Shown here: piece by piece, positions 54,313-63,142 of the stretch
How the letters are laid out: each line of letters begins with the position of its first letter
How positions within the stretch are numbered: position 1 is the stretch's first letter
Assembly: GCF_003149745.1 (NCBI RefSeq)
Contig: NZ_QGEG01000004.1
Span: 172,959-236,958 of the forward strand
DNA from: Flagellimonas aquimarina
GTDB lineage: Bacteria > Bacteroidota > Bacteroidia > Flavobacteriales > Flavobacteriaceae
Direction: 5' to 3'
DNA length: 64,000 nucleotides
Program-made: the position numbers and the translations under genes
Notes under the pieces: generated by a model
Database searches by the model: none
Told to the model about the DNA's origin: nothing
The model's input: only the letters and a program-made list of their open reading frames with translations

Positions 54313-57225
54313 ATGCGGATAAACCTTTACTTTCCCTTTTTCTTACTGTTTTTTTTAGGTGTTAGTGGTCAGAACAGCCCACTGATTACTAAAGATTCAT
54401 TGGCACAACTTGGTTGGGTAGATACCAAGTACAATAGCATGTCCTTAGAAGAGCGTATTGGACAATTGTTCATGGTAAGTATTTCTTCTAGTCAAGATAA
54501 AACAGCAACCGACAAAATAAAACAACTCATAAAGGAACACCATCTTGGTGGCGTAATTTTTTCAACTGGCGGACCAGTTCGCCAAGCAAAACTTACAAAT
54601 GAGTATCAATCAAACTCTAAAATACCGCTATTAATAGGCATGGATGCGGAATGGGGCCTTGCCATGCGTCTAGATTCCACCTATGCTTTTCCTTGGAATA
54701 TGACTTTGGGCGCAATAAGAGATAGCGCTATAGTTGAAAAAGTAGGATTTCAAATAGGTAAACATGCAAAAAGACTTGGGGTGCATATCAATTTTGCACC
54801 GGATATAGATGTAAACAATAACCCCAAAAATCCCATAATAGGCAACCGCTCCTTTGGGGAAGACCCCGCAAACGTAGCCCAAAAAGGGATGGCATTTATG
54901 AAAGGAATGGAAAAGGCAGGTGTTTTATCTTGCGGAAAGCATTTTCCAGGACATGGAGATACAGCTACAGATTCCCACAAAGCATTGCCCATCATCAATT
55001 CAACAAGAGAACGACTTGATTCTATAGAACTATTTCCATTTAAAAGTTTGATAAATAATGGGTTGAGTTCAGTGATGGTTGCACATTTGGATGTTCCCAA
55101 TGTAGAAATTAGAGAAGGATTGCCCTCTACGCTTTCAGAACAGATTGTTTCTGGGCTGTTACAAACGGAACTGGGCTTTAAAGGGTTGATTTTTACGGAT
55201 GCACTGAATATGAAAGCGGTTTCAAAATTCGCGCCAGAAGGAGAGGTGGAACTTGAAGCTTTTCTTGCAGGAAATGATATGCTTTTAATGCCCGAAGATG
55301 TTCTTAAGGCAAAAGAAAAATTGGTAGAGGCATATAGTAAAGGAAGAATTACGGAAGAAAGACTTGCTTTTTCTGTAAAGAAGATATTAATGGCCAAGTA
55401 CAAAGCAGGCCTGGCCAATTATAATCCAATAGAGTTGGAAAACCTTTATGAGGATTTAAACGACGTTGAAAATGATGTTGTATATGAAGAGGCCATTGAA
55501 AATGCAATTACCATTGCAAAAAATAATTTCTCCTTGCTCCCAATTAAAAAGCTTGAGAATAAAAGAATTGCATATGTGAAGTTCGGAGATGATTCTGGAC
55601 AAGCTTTTTCTGAAACACTTTCCAAGTACGCAAATGTCACCCAAATCAATGCCAAGGATGCAGCTGGATACAGAAAATTATTAGGAGAGTTCAATCTGGT
55701 TATTATTGGTTTTCACAAAAGCAATGAAAGCCCCTGGAAACGATATAAGTTTTCCGAGAATGAACTATTTTGGCTGCAAGAAATATCAAGACTTAGAACT
55801 AGTAACACCATACTAGCGGTGTTCGCAAAACCTTACGCACTTTTAGATGTAGTGAATTTTGATACTATTGATGGAGTTGTTGTTGCCTATCAAAACAGTG
55901 AAATTGCTCAAGAGAAAGCGGCCGAAGTGATTTTTGGTGCTGTGGATGCAAAAGGAACGTTGCCCGTTTCAGTAAATGATAAATTTCTGGTAAATACTGG
56001 AACCAAACTTAAAGCTTTAAAAAGATTAGGATATAGCATTCCTGAAAGAGTTGGTTTAAGCTCCAGAAAATTGGCGGTGGTAGATAGTTTGGTACAAGTT
56101 GGTTTGGATTCTTTGATGTACCCTGGGGCCCAAGTCTTAATTGCTAAAAAAGGGAAGGTAATCTATAACAAGAGTTTTGGAAAACCTACATATGCAACGG
56201 AGCAAGAAATAGATGGTAATTCAATCTATGATCTGGCTTCATTGACCAAGATTCTTTCTACTTTACCTTTAATAATGAAAATGGAAGAGGAAGGTAAAAT
56301 TGCATTGAACAATACGTTTAAGGAGCTAGTTCCAGAATATGAATCCTCAGAATTAAAAGACGTAACGGTTCTAAAAGCACTTTCCCATTATGGTCGTCTA
56401 CCTGCATGGATTGCATTTTATATAGACACTTTGACCAAAAATAGAAAACCATCTTCGGATTTTTACAGAAATCAGCCTACGGAAGGTTTTTCATATAAAG
56501 TTTCTGACCATCTTTATTTAACGGATGCTTATAAAGATTCAATTTACAATAGAATAGGGAGGCAGTCATTAAAATCCAATAGGTACCGTTATAGTGATGT
56601 GGCCTATTATGTTTTCAAAAAATATATAGAGGACACTTATGGTAAATCCATAGATGAATTAATCAGTGAGTTTTTATATACTCCAATGGGTTTACAACGC
56701 ACTTCTTTCAATCCATTGAACAAGTTTTCAAAAAATGAAATTGTACCTTCAGAGGAGGACAAATACTTTAGGTATCAAACGGTACAGGGCTATGTGCATG
56801 ACATGGGCGCAGCGATGCAAGGAGGAGTAGGAGGACATGCTGGATTGTTTAGTAATGCCAATGATGTGGCCAAAATAATGCAGATGTATCTTCAAGGCGG
56901 GTTATATGGCGGTAAGCGTTTTTTAAACGAGAGGACCATAAAAAAATTCAATACTTGTTATTTTTGCCATAAAGATGTGCGAAGGGGAGTTGGTTTTGAT
57001 AAACCCCAGTTGAAGGAAAAGGGACCCACCTGCGGATGCGTGTCCAGAAAAAGCTTTGGGCATAGCGGATTTACGGGAACATATACTTGGGCAGACCCAG
57101 ATGAAGAGCTTGTTTACGTTTTTTTATCAAACAGAACATATCCTTCTGCAAGTAATACACTTTTGGTAAAGTCAGCTTTAAGAACAAGAATTCAGCAAGC
57201 TATTTATGATTCTATTATAAATTAG
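54313..57225 (+). CDS. GH3 beta-N-acetylglucosaminidase fused to a beta-lactamase-type serine hydrolase
   Basis: Secreted fusion enzyme of 970 residues, probably for cell-wall turnover. Signal peptide about 1-20. GH3 domain (about 40-390): the NagZ motif KHFPGHGDTATDSH starting at K209 (H214 and D216 in the motif) and nucleophile D296 in FTDALNMK. Then a GH3 C-terminal-like domain (about 405-570), and a penicillin-binding-protein/beta-lactamase domain (about 600-965) with S643-L-T-K646 (SxxK), Y760-S-D (YxN position) and H917-S-G (KTG position), plus a cysteine-rich NTCYFCHKDVR region. The combination is typical of Bacteroidota. It resembles NagZ joined to an esterase or peptidase. Precedes bshA by 29 bases. 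Confidence 0.9.
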   Translation: MRINLYFPFFLLFFLGVSGQNSPLITKDSLAQLGWVDTKYNSMSLEERIGQLFMVSISSSQDKTATDKIKQLIKEHHLGGVIFSTGGPVRQAKLTNEYQSNSKIPLLIGMDAEWGLAMRLDSTYAFPWNMTLGAIRDSAIVEKVGFQIGKHAKRLGVHINFAPDIDVNNNPKNPIIGNRSFGEDPANVAQKGMAFMKGMEKAGVLSCGKHFPGHGDTATDSHKALPIINSTRERLDSIELFPFKSLINNGLSSVMVAHLDVPNVEIREGLPSTLSEQIVSGLLQTELGFKGLIFTDALNMKAVSKFAPEGEVELEAFLAGNDMLLMPEDVLKAKEKLVEAYSKGRITEERLAFSVKKILMAKYKAGLANYNPIELENLYEDLNDVENDVVYEEAIENAITIAKNNFSLLPIKKLENKRIAYVKFGDDSGQAFSETLSKYANVTQINAKDAAGYRKLLGEFNLVIIGFHKSNESPWKRYKFSENELFWLQEISRLRTSNTILAVFAKPYALLDVVNFDTIDGVVVAYQNSEIAQEKAAEVIFGAVDAKGTLPVSVNDKFLVNTGTKLKALKRLGYSIPERVGLSSRKLAVVDSLVQVGLDSLMYPGAQVLIAKKGKVIYNKSFGKPTYATEQEIDGNSIYDLASLTKILSTLPLIMKMEEEGKIALNNTFKELVPEYESSELKDVTVLKALSHYGRLPAWIAFYIDTLTKNRKPSSDFYRNQPTEGFSYKVSDHLYLTDAYKDSIYNRIGRQSLKSNRYRYSDVAYYVFKKYIEDTYGKSIDELISEFLYTPMGLQRTSFNPLNKFSKNEIVPSEEDKYFRYQTVQGYVHDMGAAMQGGVGGHAGLFSNANDVAKIMQMYLQGGLYGGKRFLNERTIKKFNTCYFCHKDVRRGVGFDKPQLKEKGPTCGCVSRKSFGHSGFTGTYTWADPDEELVYVFLSNRTYPSASNTLLVKSALRTRIQQAIYDSIIN

Positions 57226-57254
57226 ACTGTAAATATTGATTTAGATTTGTTGGT

Positions 57255-58397
57255 ATGAAGATAGCAATCGTTTGTTACCCTACGTTTGGCGGTAGTGGAG
57301 TTGTAGCCACAGAATTAGGAATTGCCTTGGCAGAAAGAGGGCATGAGGTTCACTTTATAACCTACAAACAACCTGTGCGCCTAGAACTTTTAGGAAATAA
57401 CATTCACTTCCATGAAGTGCATGTGCCCGAATATCCTTTGTTTCATTATCAGCCTTATGAACTGGCATTATCTAGCAAATTGGTAGATACGGTTAAGTTT
57501 TATGGCATAGAACTGTTGCATGTGCATTATGCAATTCCACATGCATATGCAGGATATATGGCAAAAAAAATGCTTCAAGAGGAAGGAATTTTTATTCCTA
57601 TGATCACTACGCTTCATGGTACAGATATAACTTTGGTGGGGAAACACCCATTTTATAAACCGGCGGTCACATTTAGCATCAATAAATCTGATGTTGTTAC
57701 TTCAGTTTCCGAGGATTTAAAACAAAGCACTTTGGAAATCTTTAATATTGAAAAAGAGATAGAAGTTATTCCCAATTTCATAGATACCTCAAAATACAGT
57801 TTGGATTATACTGATTGCCAACGCTCTTTAATGGCTAATGAGGATGAGAGGATCGTTACCCATATAAGTAATTTTAGAAAGGTGAAACGTATTCCAGATG
57901 TAATCAATGTATTTCATAAAATCCAAAAAGAAATACCTGCAAAACTGATAATGGTAGGGGAAGGGCCAGAAAAAGAAATGGCCGAACAGCTTAGTGATGA
58001 CCTTGGAATTAAGGACAAAGTGTTGTTTTTGGGCAATAGCAATGAGATAGATAGGATCCTATGCTTTTCAGACCTATTCTTATTGCCGTCAGAATCTGAG
58101 AGTTTTGGCCTAGCTGCATTGGAAGCAATGATTAACAGGGTAGCTGTGATTTCAAGTAATACAGGAGGAATCCCTGAAGTTAACAAAGATGGTGTTTCAG
58201 GATTTCTTGCCAACGTGGGAGATGTGGATGAAATGGCATCAAAAGCACTGCAAATATTAAGGAGTGATGAAGTTTTGGCAGATTTCAAAGAAAATGCGTA
58301 CAAAGTAGCTTCTAAATTTGATATCTTACATATTTTGCCATTATATGAAGAGGTATATGAGAAAGCATACAAGTCAAGATTCAAAAATTCATATTAG
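57255..58397 (+). CDS. bshA: N-acetyl-alpha-D-glucosaminyl L-malate synthase
   Basis: First enzyme of bacillithiol synthesis: joins UDP-GlcNAc and L-malate. The 380 residues are a GT4/GT-B fold with GGSGVVATELGIALAERGHEVHFIT at the N-terminus, the BshA-specific HFHEVHVPEYPLFHYQPYELALSSKL, HVHYAIPHAYAG, and the C-terminal ESESFGLAALEAMINRVAVISSNTGGIPEV glycosyltransferase motif with the E-x7-E arrangement. BshB and BshC genes are not in this window. Followed by a PrcB-like lipoprotein starting 4 bases after the stop. Confidence 0.95.
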   Translation: MKIAIVCYPTFGGSGVVATELGIALAERGHEVHFITYKQPVRLELLGNNIHFHEVHVPEYPLFHYQPYELALSSKLVDTVKFYGIELLHVHYAIPHAYAGYMAKKMLQEEGIFIPMITTLHGTDITLVGKHPFYKPAVTFSINKSDVVTSVSEDLKQSTLEIFNIEKEIEVIPNFIDTSKYSLDYTDCQRSLMANEDERIVTHISNFRKVKRIPDVINVFHKIQKEIPAKLIMVGEGPEKEMAEQLSDDLGIKDKVLFLGNSNEIDRILCFSDLFLLPSESESFGLAALEAMINRVAVISSNTGGIPEVNKDGVSGFLANVGDVDEMASKALQILRSDEVLADFKENAYKVASKFDILHILPLYEEVYEKAYKSRFKNSY

Positions 58398-58401
58398 TAT
58401 T

Positions 58402-58860
58402 TTGAAACATTTTGTAATTATAGTTTTGGTATGTTTTGCGTCATGTAAGGCTCAGAAGGAAACGCAATTGCAATCTAGTGAGAATGATGAGATGATTTTG
58501 ATAGCACATGATGCATTTAGTGGTGTTACCGAGTACGAGACCATGGTTGTGAGAGATGTAAAATCTCTTAATAAATTTTATGCTACAATAAATAAAACCC
58601 GTAAACCTGGACTGCCTGTACCGGTCATAGACTTCTCAAAGGATATGGCCCTTATTGTTTGCTTAGGCGAGCGTAAAGGGCAAAAAATACCTGAGCTATC
58701 CAAGACGGAAGAATCTGAAAATGAGGTTATAATGGCAATTGAAATGATTGCTCCAAAAGAAACCAAGAACTCAGAAAACCAATCTGTTTCATATCCTTTT
58801 TATGTTTATAAGGTCCCCTATACTTCCAAATCCATAAGTTTTCAAAAATTACGCTGGTAG
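58402..58860 (+). CDS. PrcB-like lipoprotein
   Basis: The start is a TTG at 58402 (MKHFVIIVLVCFASCKAQ), which gives a clean lipoprotein signal with the lipid cysteine at residue 14; longer readings begin inside bshA with no signal. The 152-residue protein has a PrcB C-terminal-like domain (about 40-150, with YETMVVRDVKSLNKFYATINK, VIDFSKDMALIVCLGERKG and YPFYVYKVPYTSKSISFQKL). PrcB helps a surface protease complex in Treponema denticola, but the domain occurs widely in Bacteroidota without known partners. Starts 4 bases after bshA. Confidence 0.7.
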   Translation: MKHFVIIVLVCFASCKAQKETQLQSSENDEMILIAHDAFSGVTEYETMVVRDVKSLNKFYATINKTRKPGLPVPVIDFSKDMALIVCLGERKGQKIPELSKTEESENEVIMAIEMIAPKETKNSENQSVSYPFYVYKVPYTSKSISFQKLRW

Positions 58861-58945
58861 TCCAGTAATACCCTCTCTTTTTAGCTTCTTATCGAAAATT
58901 AGAGCACTTGAAAGTACAAAAGATGTCATTTTTGCACAGTTGAAC

Positions 58946-58953
58946 TAGTTTTG
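58946..58953 (+). promoter_or_regulatory. Candidate -7 box for the OmpA-family gene
   Basis: TAGTTTTG matches TAnnTTTG and lies 27 bases before the chosen start at 58981. A TTG is present upstream but not at the usual spacing. Confidence 0.35.
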
Positions 58954-58980
58954 CTTTCAGTAATCCTCAAATCTTACATT

Positions 58981-60156
58981 ATGAAAGCTTCAAAACCAGT
59001 TATTGCTGTGTTGGCCTTGTTATTTTCCTTGGTAATTACTGCCCAAGAAAAGCCACTAACGAAAAAAGACAGTATAGTCAAAAGTGCATGGATTGTTTCC
59101 ATAGGAACCAATTTTGTTGATGATTCTGGTGATGAATTTGGTGAACTGTTTGATTTTAAAGAAGGTTGGAACGCTGTTCCATTTCCTTCTCGCGTAAGTA
59201 TTGGCCGTTATTTTGAAAACGGCATTGGACTTGAGGCAATAGGAACATATAACAAATACAAGGAAGGAAAGATTGTTGATAATGCTGTAAATCTTGAAGA
59301 TGTAGATTATCTAGGCATTGACTTTAGGGTAAGCTATGATTTAAATATGATTTTAGGCGATACTGGTTTTTTTGACCCTTATATTGGCATTGGAGCCGGG
59401 TATACAGATGCAAATAACCAAGGTAGAGGAACTTACAATGCAGTTTTAGGTTTTAGAACTTGGTTGTCCGATCATTGGGGTTTGGATTTTAGTTCTACTG
59501 GCAAGTGGACAATGAGTACTGATAATTCCACAAACCATGTTCAACATTCCGCTGGTCTTGCATATAGATTTAATATTAAGAAAGGCCTTTCAAGAAAAGG
59601 TGAGGAAAAATTGGCCTTTTTGGAAGAGTTGGAAAAAGAGCAACAAAGAGTTCAAGACTCGATAGCTGCTAAAGAAAGAGCTAATGAAGAAGCCCGTTTG
59701 CTAGCGGAAAGGTTGGAAAGAGAAAAAGAAGCGGCAAGATTGGCTGCAGAAAAAAAGAAGAAAGAGGAAGAAGACGCCAGACGTGCAAAAATAGAGAATG
59801 AAGTTAGGAACCTTGGAAGAGTGTTCTTTAAATTAAACTCATCATACCTTTCAACCAAGGACAAAGAGGTTTTGGATAAATTAGTGGGAATATTGGAAAG
59901 AGCACCAAGTTTGGTCATTGAAGTTTCAGCACATACAGATTCTAGAGGAACAGATAAATACAATCAATGGCTATCTGAAAAAAGAGCAAAACGAACTGTT
60001 GAATATATAATTTCCAAAGGAATCTCTCAGGAAAGAGTCAAATACGATGCATTTGGAGAAACTAGGCTGACCAATGAATGTGATGATGAAACACCTTGCC
60101 CAGAAAAGAAACACAGCGAAAATAGAAGGTCGGCATTTGAAATAATAAATCCTTGA
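58981..60156 (+). CDS. OmpA family outer-membrane protein with beta barrel and coiled coil
   Basis: Anchors the outer membrane to peptidoglycan. The ATG at 58981 starts a clean signal peptide (MKASKPVIAVLALLFSLVITAQE) and is chosen over a TTG-type start ten codons upstream. The 391 residues contain an N-terminal beta-barrel-like region (about 25-200, ending AGLAYRFNIKKGLSRKGEEK), an E/K/R-rich coiled coil (about 205-275), and the OmpA C-terminal peptidoglycan-binding domain (about 285-391, FKLNSSYLSTKDKEVLDKLVGIL, VSAHTDSRGTDKYNQWLSEKRAKRTVEYI). It is followed by a strong hairpin terminator. Confidence 0.93.
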   Translation: MKASKPVIAVLALLFSLVITAQEKPLTKKDSIVKSAWIVSIGTNFVDDSGDEFGELFDFKEGWNAVPFPSRVSIGRYFENGIGLEAIGTYNKYKEGKIVDNAVNLEDVDYLGIDFRVSYDLNMILGDTGFFDPYIGIGAGYTDANNQGRGTYNAVLGFRTWLSDHWGLDFSSTGKWTMSTDNSTNHVQHSAGLAYRFNIKKGLSRKGEEKLAFLEELEKEQQRVQDSIAAKERANEEARLLAERLEREKEAARLAAEKKKKEEEDARRAKIENEVRNLGRVFFKLNSSYLSTKDKEVLDKLVGILERAPSLVIEVSAHTDSRGTDKYNQWLSEKRAKRTVEYIISKGISQERVKYDAFGETRLTNECDDETPCPEKKHSENRRSAFEIINP

Positions 60157-60195
60157 TCAGAATAGATTAAAGTCTTTTTTTAGTAAGAAGAATTT

Positions 60196-60263
60196 AAATA
60201 CTGCTGATGGTACTTTGATAAGAGTTAAAAAACACTCTAACCAAAGTACCATCAGCAGTATTT
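60196..60263. terminator. 22-bp perfect hairpin, probably a bidirectional terminator
   Basis: AAATACTGCTGATGGTACTT and two more bases (60196-60217) pair perfectly with the 22-base arm at 60242-60263. The 24-base loop contains an additional AGAGT/ACTCT stem (60221-60225 and 60234-60238). A T-run follows on the plus strand (60261-60267). It sits between the OmpA gene and the convergent ATP-grasp gene. The 22-bp arm is unusually long for a terminator, so a mobile or repetitive origin should be considered. Confidence 0.75.
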
Positions 60264-60285
60264 TTTTATCTAAGGTTATTTTTAG

Positions 60286-61308
60286 TTATAATTTAATAGG
60301 CATCATTCTGTCGCACTTAGAAAACATTAGACCGGCGGAGAACTTGTTGAATTTATCTATATCGATGTCACCGTTGATCCATGAAATGTATATGGCAGGA
60401 GTGTTAATGCCCGCTTCATGCGAAAAAGGATACCCACCACCAAATCTAGGGTTCATTTCTAAGTAATAGACTTTGTCATCTTTGAAAAAGAAATCGCAAT
60501 CCATATTCCCAACATGCTTGGTATTTTTAGCAATTATTTTAGCAATTTCCGAAAACTTGTCATCTATTACTGATACGGCCTTATCTGTTTCTCCTGAACG
60601 CATTGCTAGTTTTTTACGAACAAACGAATTGTAATGATTGCCTTCAAGATCGTTCAAAATATCAATCCCGTATTCTTCGCCATCAATTTTTTCCTGTATA
60701 AGAATACTTTTCTCAATATCCTCAGAACTTGCATTTTTTAAAATGGATTTCTGTACTTTAAGGTGTTGTAGTTTATAGGCGAGCATAAGTTCCTCTTCGT
60801 TTTCAGCAATGTCAATGGAAATTGAAGCACTTCCCCATCTGGGTTTAATGATTAAAGGATAATGCAATTCAGAATTTTGAATAGCATCAAGCGCGTCTTG
60901 TATAGTTAAATATGTTTTTGGGGTATCTATTCCAATACTCTTGAAAAAAGTGAAAGTTCTCCATTTATCAAAGGCAATTGCTATGGTGTCAGGGTTAGAA
61001 ATAATAACTCTTGCCCCTAGGTTTTCTAATTCCTTCCTGTGCTTTGACAAGATTGGCAGCTCAAGGTCATTCAAGGAAATAACTGCATCAATATTTTCCT
61101 CTTTTATTACCTCTTTTAGGGCAGGGATATAAGCCGAATCGTATATACTGGGAACTTTCCTAGCTATGTCAGCATCTACTAGGGCAGGGGCTGAAAGTTG
61201 CATGTCAACGGCAACAACTTTTCCATTTCCATTCAATGATTCTTTAAAATAGTTAATAAGGTAATTTCTTCTTCCAGCGCAGGTAAAAAGGATATTGGTG
61301 TTTTTCAT
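60286..61308 (-). CDS. ATP-grasp family ligase
   Basis: Probable carboxylate-amine or carboxylate-thiol ligase. The 340 residues begin NILFTCAGRRNYLINYFKESL (a Rossmann-like preATP-grasp domain as in the carbamoyl-phosphate-synthase-like and PylC-like ATP-grasp proteins). The ATP-grasp core shows YPLIIKPRWGSASISIDIAENEEELMLAY (P-loop-like) and LEMNPRFGGGYPFSHEAGIN with the metal-binding glutamate and asparagine. It begins immediately after the stop of the PaaK-like gene (TAG then ATG), so the two are translationally coupled and probably act on the same molecule. Such pairs occur in surface-polysaccharide modification clusters. Substrates unknown. Confidence 0.8.
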   Translation of the reverse strand: MKNTNILFTCAGRRNYLINYFKESLNGNGKVVAVDMQLSAPALVDADIARKVPSIYDSAYIPALKEVIKEENIDAVISLNDLELPILSKHRKELENLGARVIISNPDTIAIAFDKWRTFTFFKSIGIDTPKTYLTIQDALDAIQNSELHYPLIIKPRWGSASISIDIAENEEELMLAYKLQHLKVQKSILKNASSEDIEKSILIQEKIDGEEYGIDILNDLEGNHYNSFVRKKLAMRSGETDKAVSVIDDKFSEIAKIIAKNTKHVGNMDCDFFFKDDKVYYLEMNPRFGGGYPFSHEAGINTPAIYISWINGDIDIDKFNKFSAGLMFSKCDRMMPIKL

Positions 61309-62670
61309 CTATATAGTTGGCTTGGTGATAAAAGAACTATCTAATGCATTTTGCAGGAGTTGTTCTGAATACAAATTTCGTGTAATTTTTCTTTTTTTGG
61401 AGCTCAACAATGGAATTTCATCAACATACTCAACTTTTAGTTCAGCATCACTCCCAACAATTGATTTGAAAAGAGCTACTAATTTCATCTCCTGTAAAAA
61501 TTCTCCTTTTACATTGATTTTAATTATATATGCAGTTTTTTTGGTTTGGATAAACTGCACTTGTTCTATCTCTGGATATTGAGGCAAAATGCCCATAAAT
61601 TTAAAAGGACTGATCATTGCTCCTTTTGTGTTGAATAGAATATCGGCTTTTCTTCCCTCTACCGTTTTTAGCATAGGAAATGTATGATTATCTATGTCGG
61701 TGAGTGCTCCAATATCACCGGTATCATAGCGAATCATGGGAGTTGCGTGGTTATAGAGATCAGTTATAACTATTCGCCCAAGATTTCCTGCTTTTACTGG
61801 AACATCTTTTTCAAAATCTAAAACCTCCAGAACGTAACTCGCCCAATTAATTTCAAAATAATTACTGTCGCCGCGCTGTTGTGCGATTATCCCATTTTCA
61901 AAATTTGAATATCTGGATACCATAGGCGTATTGAAATAATGCGACATTTTACTTCTTACATGACTACTTAGATTTTCTGACATTCCAATAATGGATTTTA
62001 CATTGCAATTCAAAGGTTTCGAATTTATGGAATCAAGATAATCACAAATTTTTTCTAATCCGGATGGATAAGCAAGCCATCCCTTTGGTGACTTGTCTTT
62101 TTGAAGTTTTATTAATAGAGCCTCAATATAATTGGAATTTAAATCTTCAATATTTATCTGGTCTATGTTTTGCATATAGGCCGAAATCTTCTTTTTCTTT
62201 AAGTTTTTGTTCCATAGCCTTAAATAAAGTAATTTATCCCCAATAGTGTAGCCGGCTTTCCCTGCAAAATATATGGTGTCCGCTGTATTTCTATGTCTTT
62301 TCCTTCGGGTTTGATAAACCATAAATGGTGTTCCAGTGGATCCGCTTGTAAATATGGAATGTAGTTTGGTTTCTCTGGAAGATGCAATTTGAAGTTCATC
62401 AAAATTTTCCTTGATGATATGCTTGTTTATTACTGGAAAGTCTTGAAGAGATTCATAGTTTTTAAACGTACTGTAAAATGGGGTTTCTTGGGTAACTTTA
62501 TCAAGAAGATTATACAGTCTTATTTCATTCTTTTTTTGAAGTGAATCAAAGGAGTTTTGAGTTAACAAGCGTCGAATATCTTTCAATTCCCTTAGGACTT
62601 TTCCTCCTTTAAAAGCATCTAGAGCCCAAAAAGATAAGTATCTAAGCTTAGAAGGCAGGTTATTTTTCAT
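61309..62670 (-). CDS. PaaK/CapK-like adenylate-forming enzyme
   Basis: AMP-forming ligase of the phenylacetate-CoA-ligase/CapK group, which activates a carboxylic acid. The 453 residues contain the adenylation motif FTSGSTGTPFMVYQ (about 107-120), EVLDFEKDVPVKAGNLGRIVITDLYNHATPMIRYDTGDIG (about 300-340) and a small C-terminal domain. CapK-like members sit in capsule or exopolysaccharide clusters with no known acyl acceptor. Directly followed by the ATP-grasp gene, with 472 bases separating it from the divergent FN3 gene. Confidence 0.82.
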   Translation of the reverse strand: MKNNLPSKLRYLSFWALDAFKGGKVLRELKDIRRLLTQNSFDSLQKKNEIRLYNLLDKVTQETPFYSTFKNYESLQDFPVINKHIIKENFDELQIASSRETKLHSIFTSGSTGTPFMVYQTRRKRHRNTADTIYFAGKAGYTIGDKLLYLRLWNKNLKKKKISAYMQNIDQINIEDLNSNYIEALLIKLQKDKSPKGWLAYPSGLEKICDYLDSINSKPLNCNVKSIIGMSENLSSHVRSKMSHYFNTPMVSRYSNFENGIIAQQRGDSNYFEINWASYVLEVLDFEKDVPVKAGNLGRIVITDLYNHATPMIRYDTGDIGALTDIDNHTFPMLKTVEGRKADILFNTKGAMISPFKFMGILPQYPEIEQVQFIQTKKTAYIIKINVKGEFLQEMKLVALFKSIVGSDAELKVEYVDEIPLLSSKKRKITRNLYSEQLLQNALDSSFITKPTI

Positions 62671-62875
62671 AGCAAAATGAGTTAAGTTCAGGTCTAAAAA
62701 TCAAGGGCATCAATTTTTATACTTTCTTCTATTCACCAAAGGTTATTATACATTGTAAACAATATTGACCAATTTGGTGAGGATTTAGGGCAAAATTATG
62801 GCAAAGATACAATGTCATTATTAGCAATAGATATCAAAAACTTTAAACTTTACGCTAAATTTTTATGATATAATG

Positions 62876-62911
62876 TTTCTAAAAAGTTGTGTAAATCTAG
62901 ATTTTTAGAAA
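62876..62911. repeat. 10-bp perfect inverted repeat
   Basis: TTTCTAAAAA (62876-62885) and TTTTTAGAAA (62902-62911) are perfect reverse complements with a 16-base spacer. It lies in the long divergent gap, about 206 bases from the ligase start and 230 from the FN3 start. Being AT-rich, it may be an operator, an RNA hairpin or a chance structure. Confidence 0.35.
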
Positions 62912-63073
62912 GCTGCAAACATCTCCTAAATAGCAACGAAAATTTTGCACAATTAGTATGGTATAATTCAAGGTGTAAGTTTTTGACAGACACTGTTTTT
63001 ATTAAAGCGATAAAGACGAATGTTTCAGTCAAAGTTTTTTTTTGCGTTTCATCGATATTTTAAATCAAAATAA

Positions 63074-63102
63074 TTGATTCTGTTTACCGTGCTATACCTT
63101 TG
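63074..63102 (+). promoter_or_regulatory. Bacteroidota-type promoter for the FN3-repeat protein gene
   Basis: TTG at 63074-63076 and TACCTTTG at 63095-63102 are 18 bases apart, close to the TTG-N19-TAnnTTTG consensus of the primary Bacteroidota sigma factor. The gene starts 40 bases after the -7 box. This is the best promoter match in the window. Confidence 0.5.
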
Positions 63103-63142
63103 TTATATTCCCCCTGTTCATCAACCTTTAAACCAATTCTCC

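Larger units (their letters stand above)
62671..63142. other. Divergent intergenic region between the PaaK-like gene and the FN3 gene
   Basis: This 472-base gap has no credible gene. It holds a TTG (63074-63076) and TACCTTTG (63095-63102) 18 bases apart, a good Bacteroidota promoter for the FN3 gene, and a 10-bp perfect inverted repeat at 62876-62911. No promoter for the minus-strand ligase pair was recognised. The rest is AT-rich sequence with nothing I can name. Confidence 0.5.

Noticed and set aside
54750..55418. Reverse-strand open frame of 222 codons inside the GH3 fusion gene
   Set aside because: The serine- and leucine-rich composition is the usual antisense shadow of a gene with strong codon bias; there is no protein-like motif.
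59600..59800. E/K/A-rich stretch in the OmpA gene as a DNA repeat
   Set aside because: It encodes an ordinary coiled-coil linker with irregular spacing, not tandem DNA repeats.
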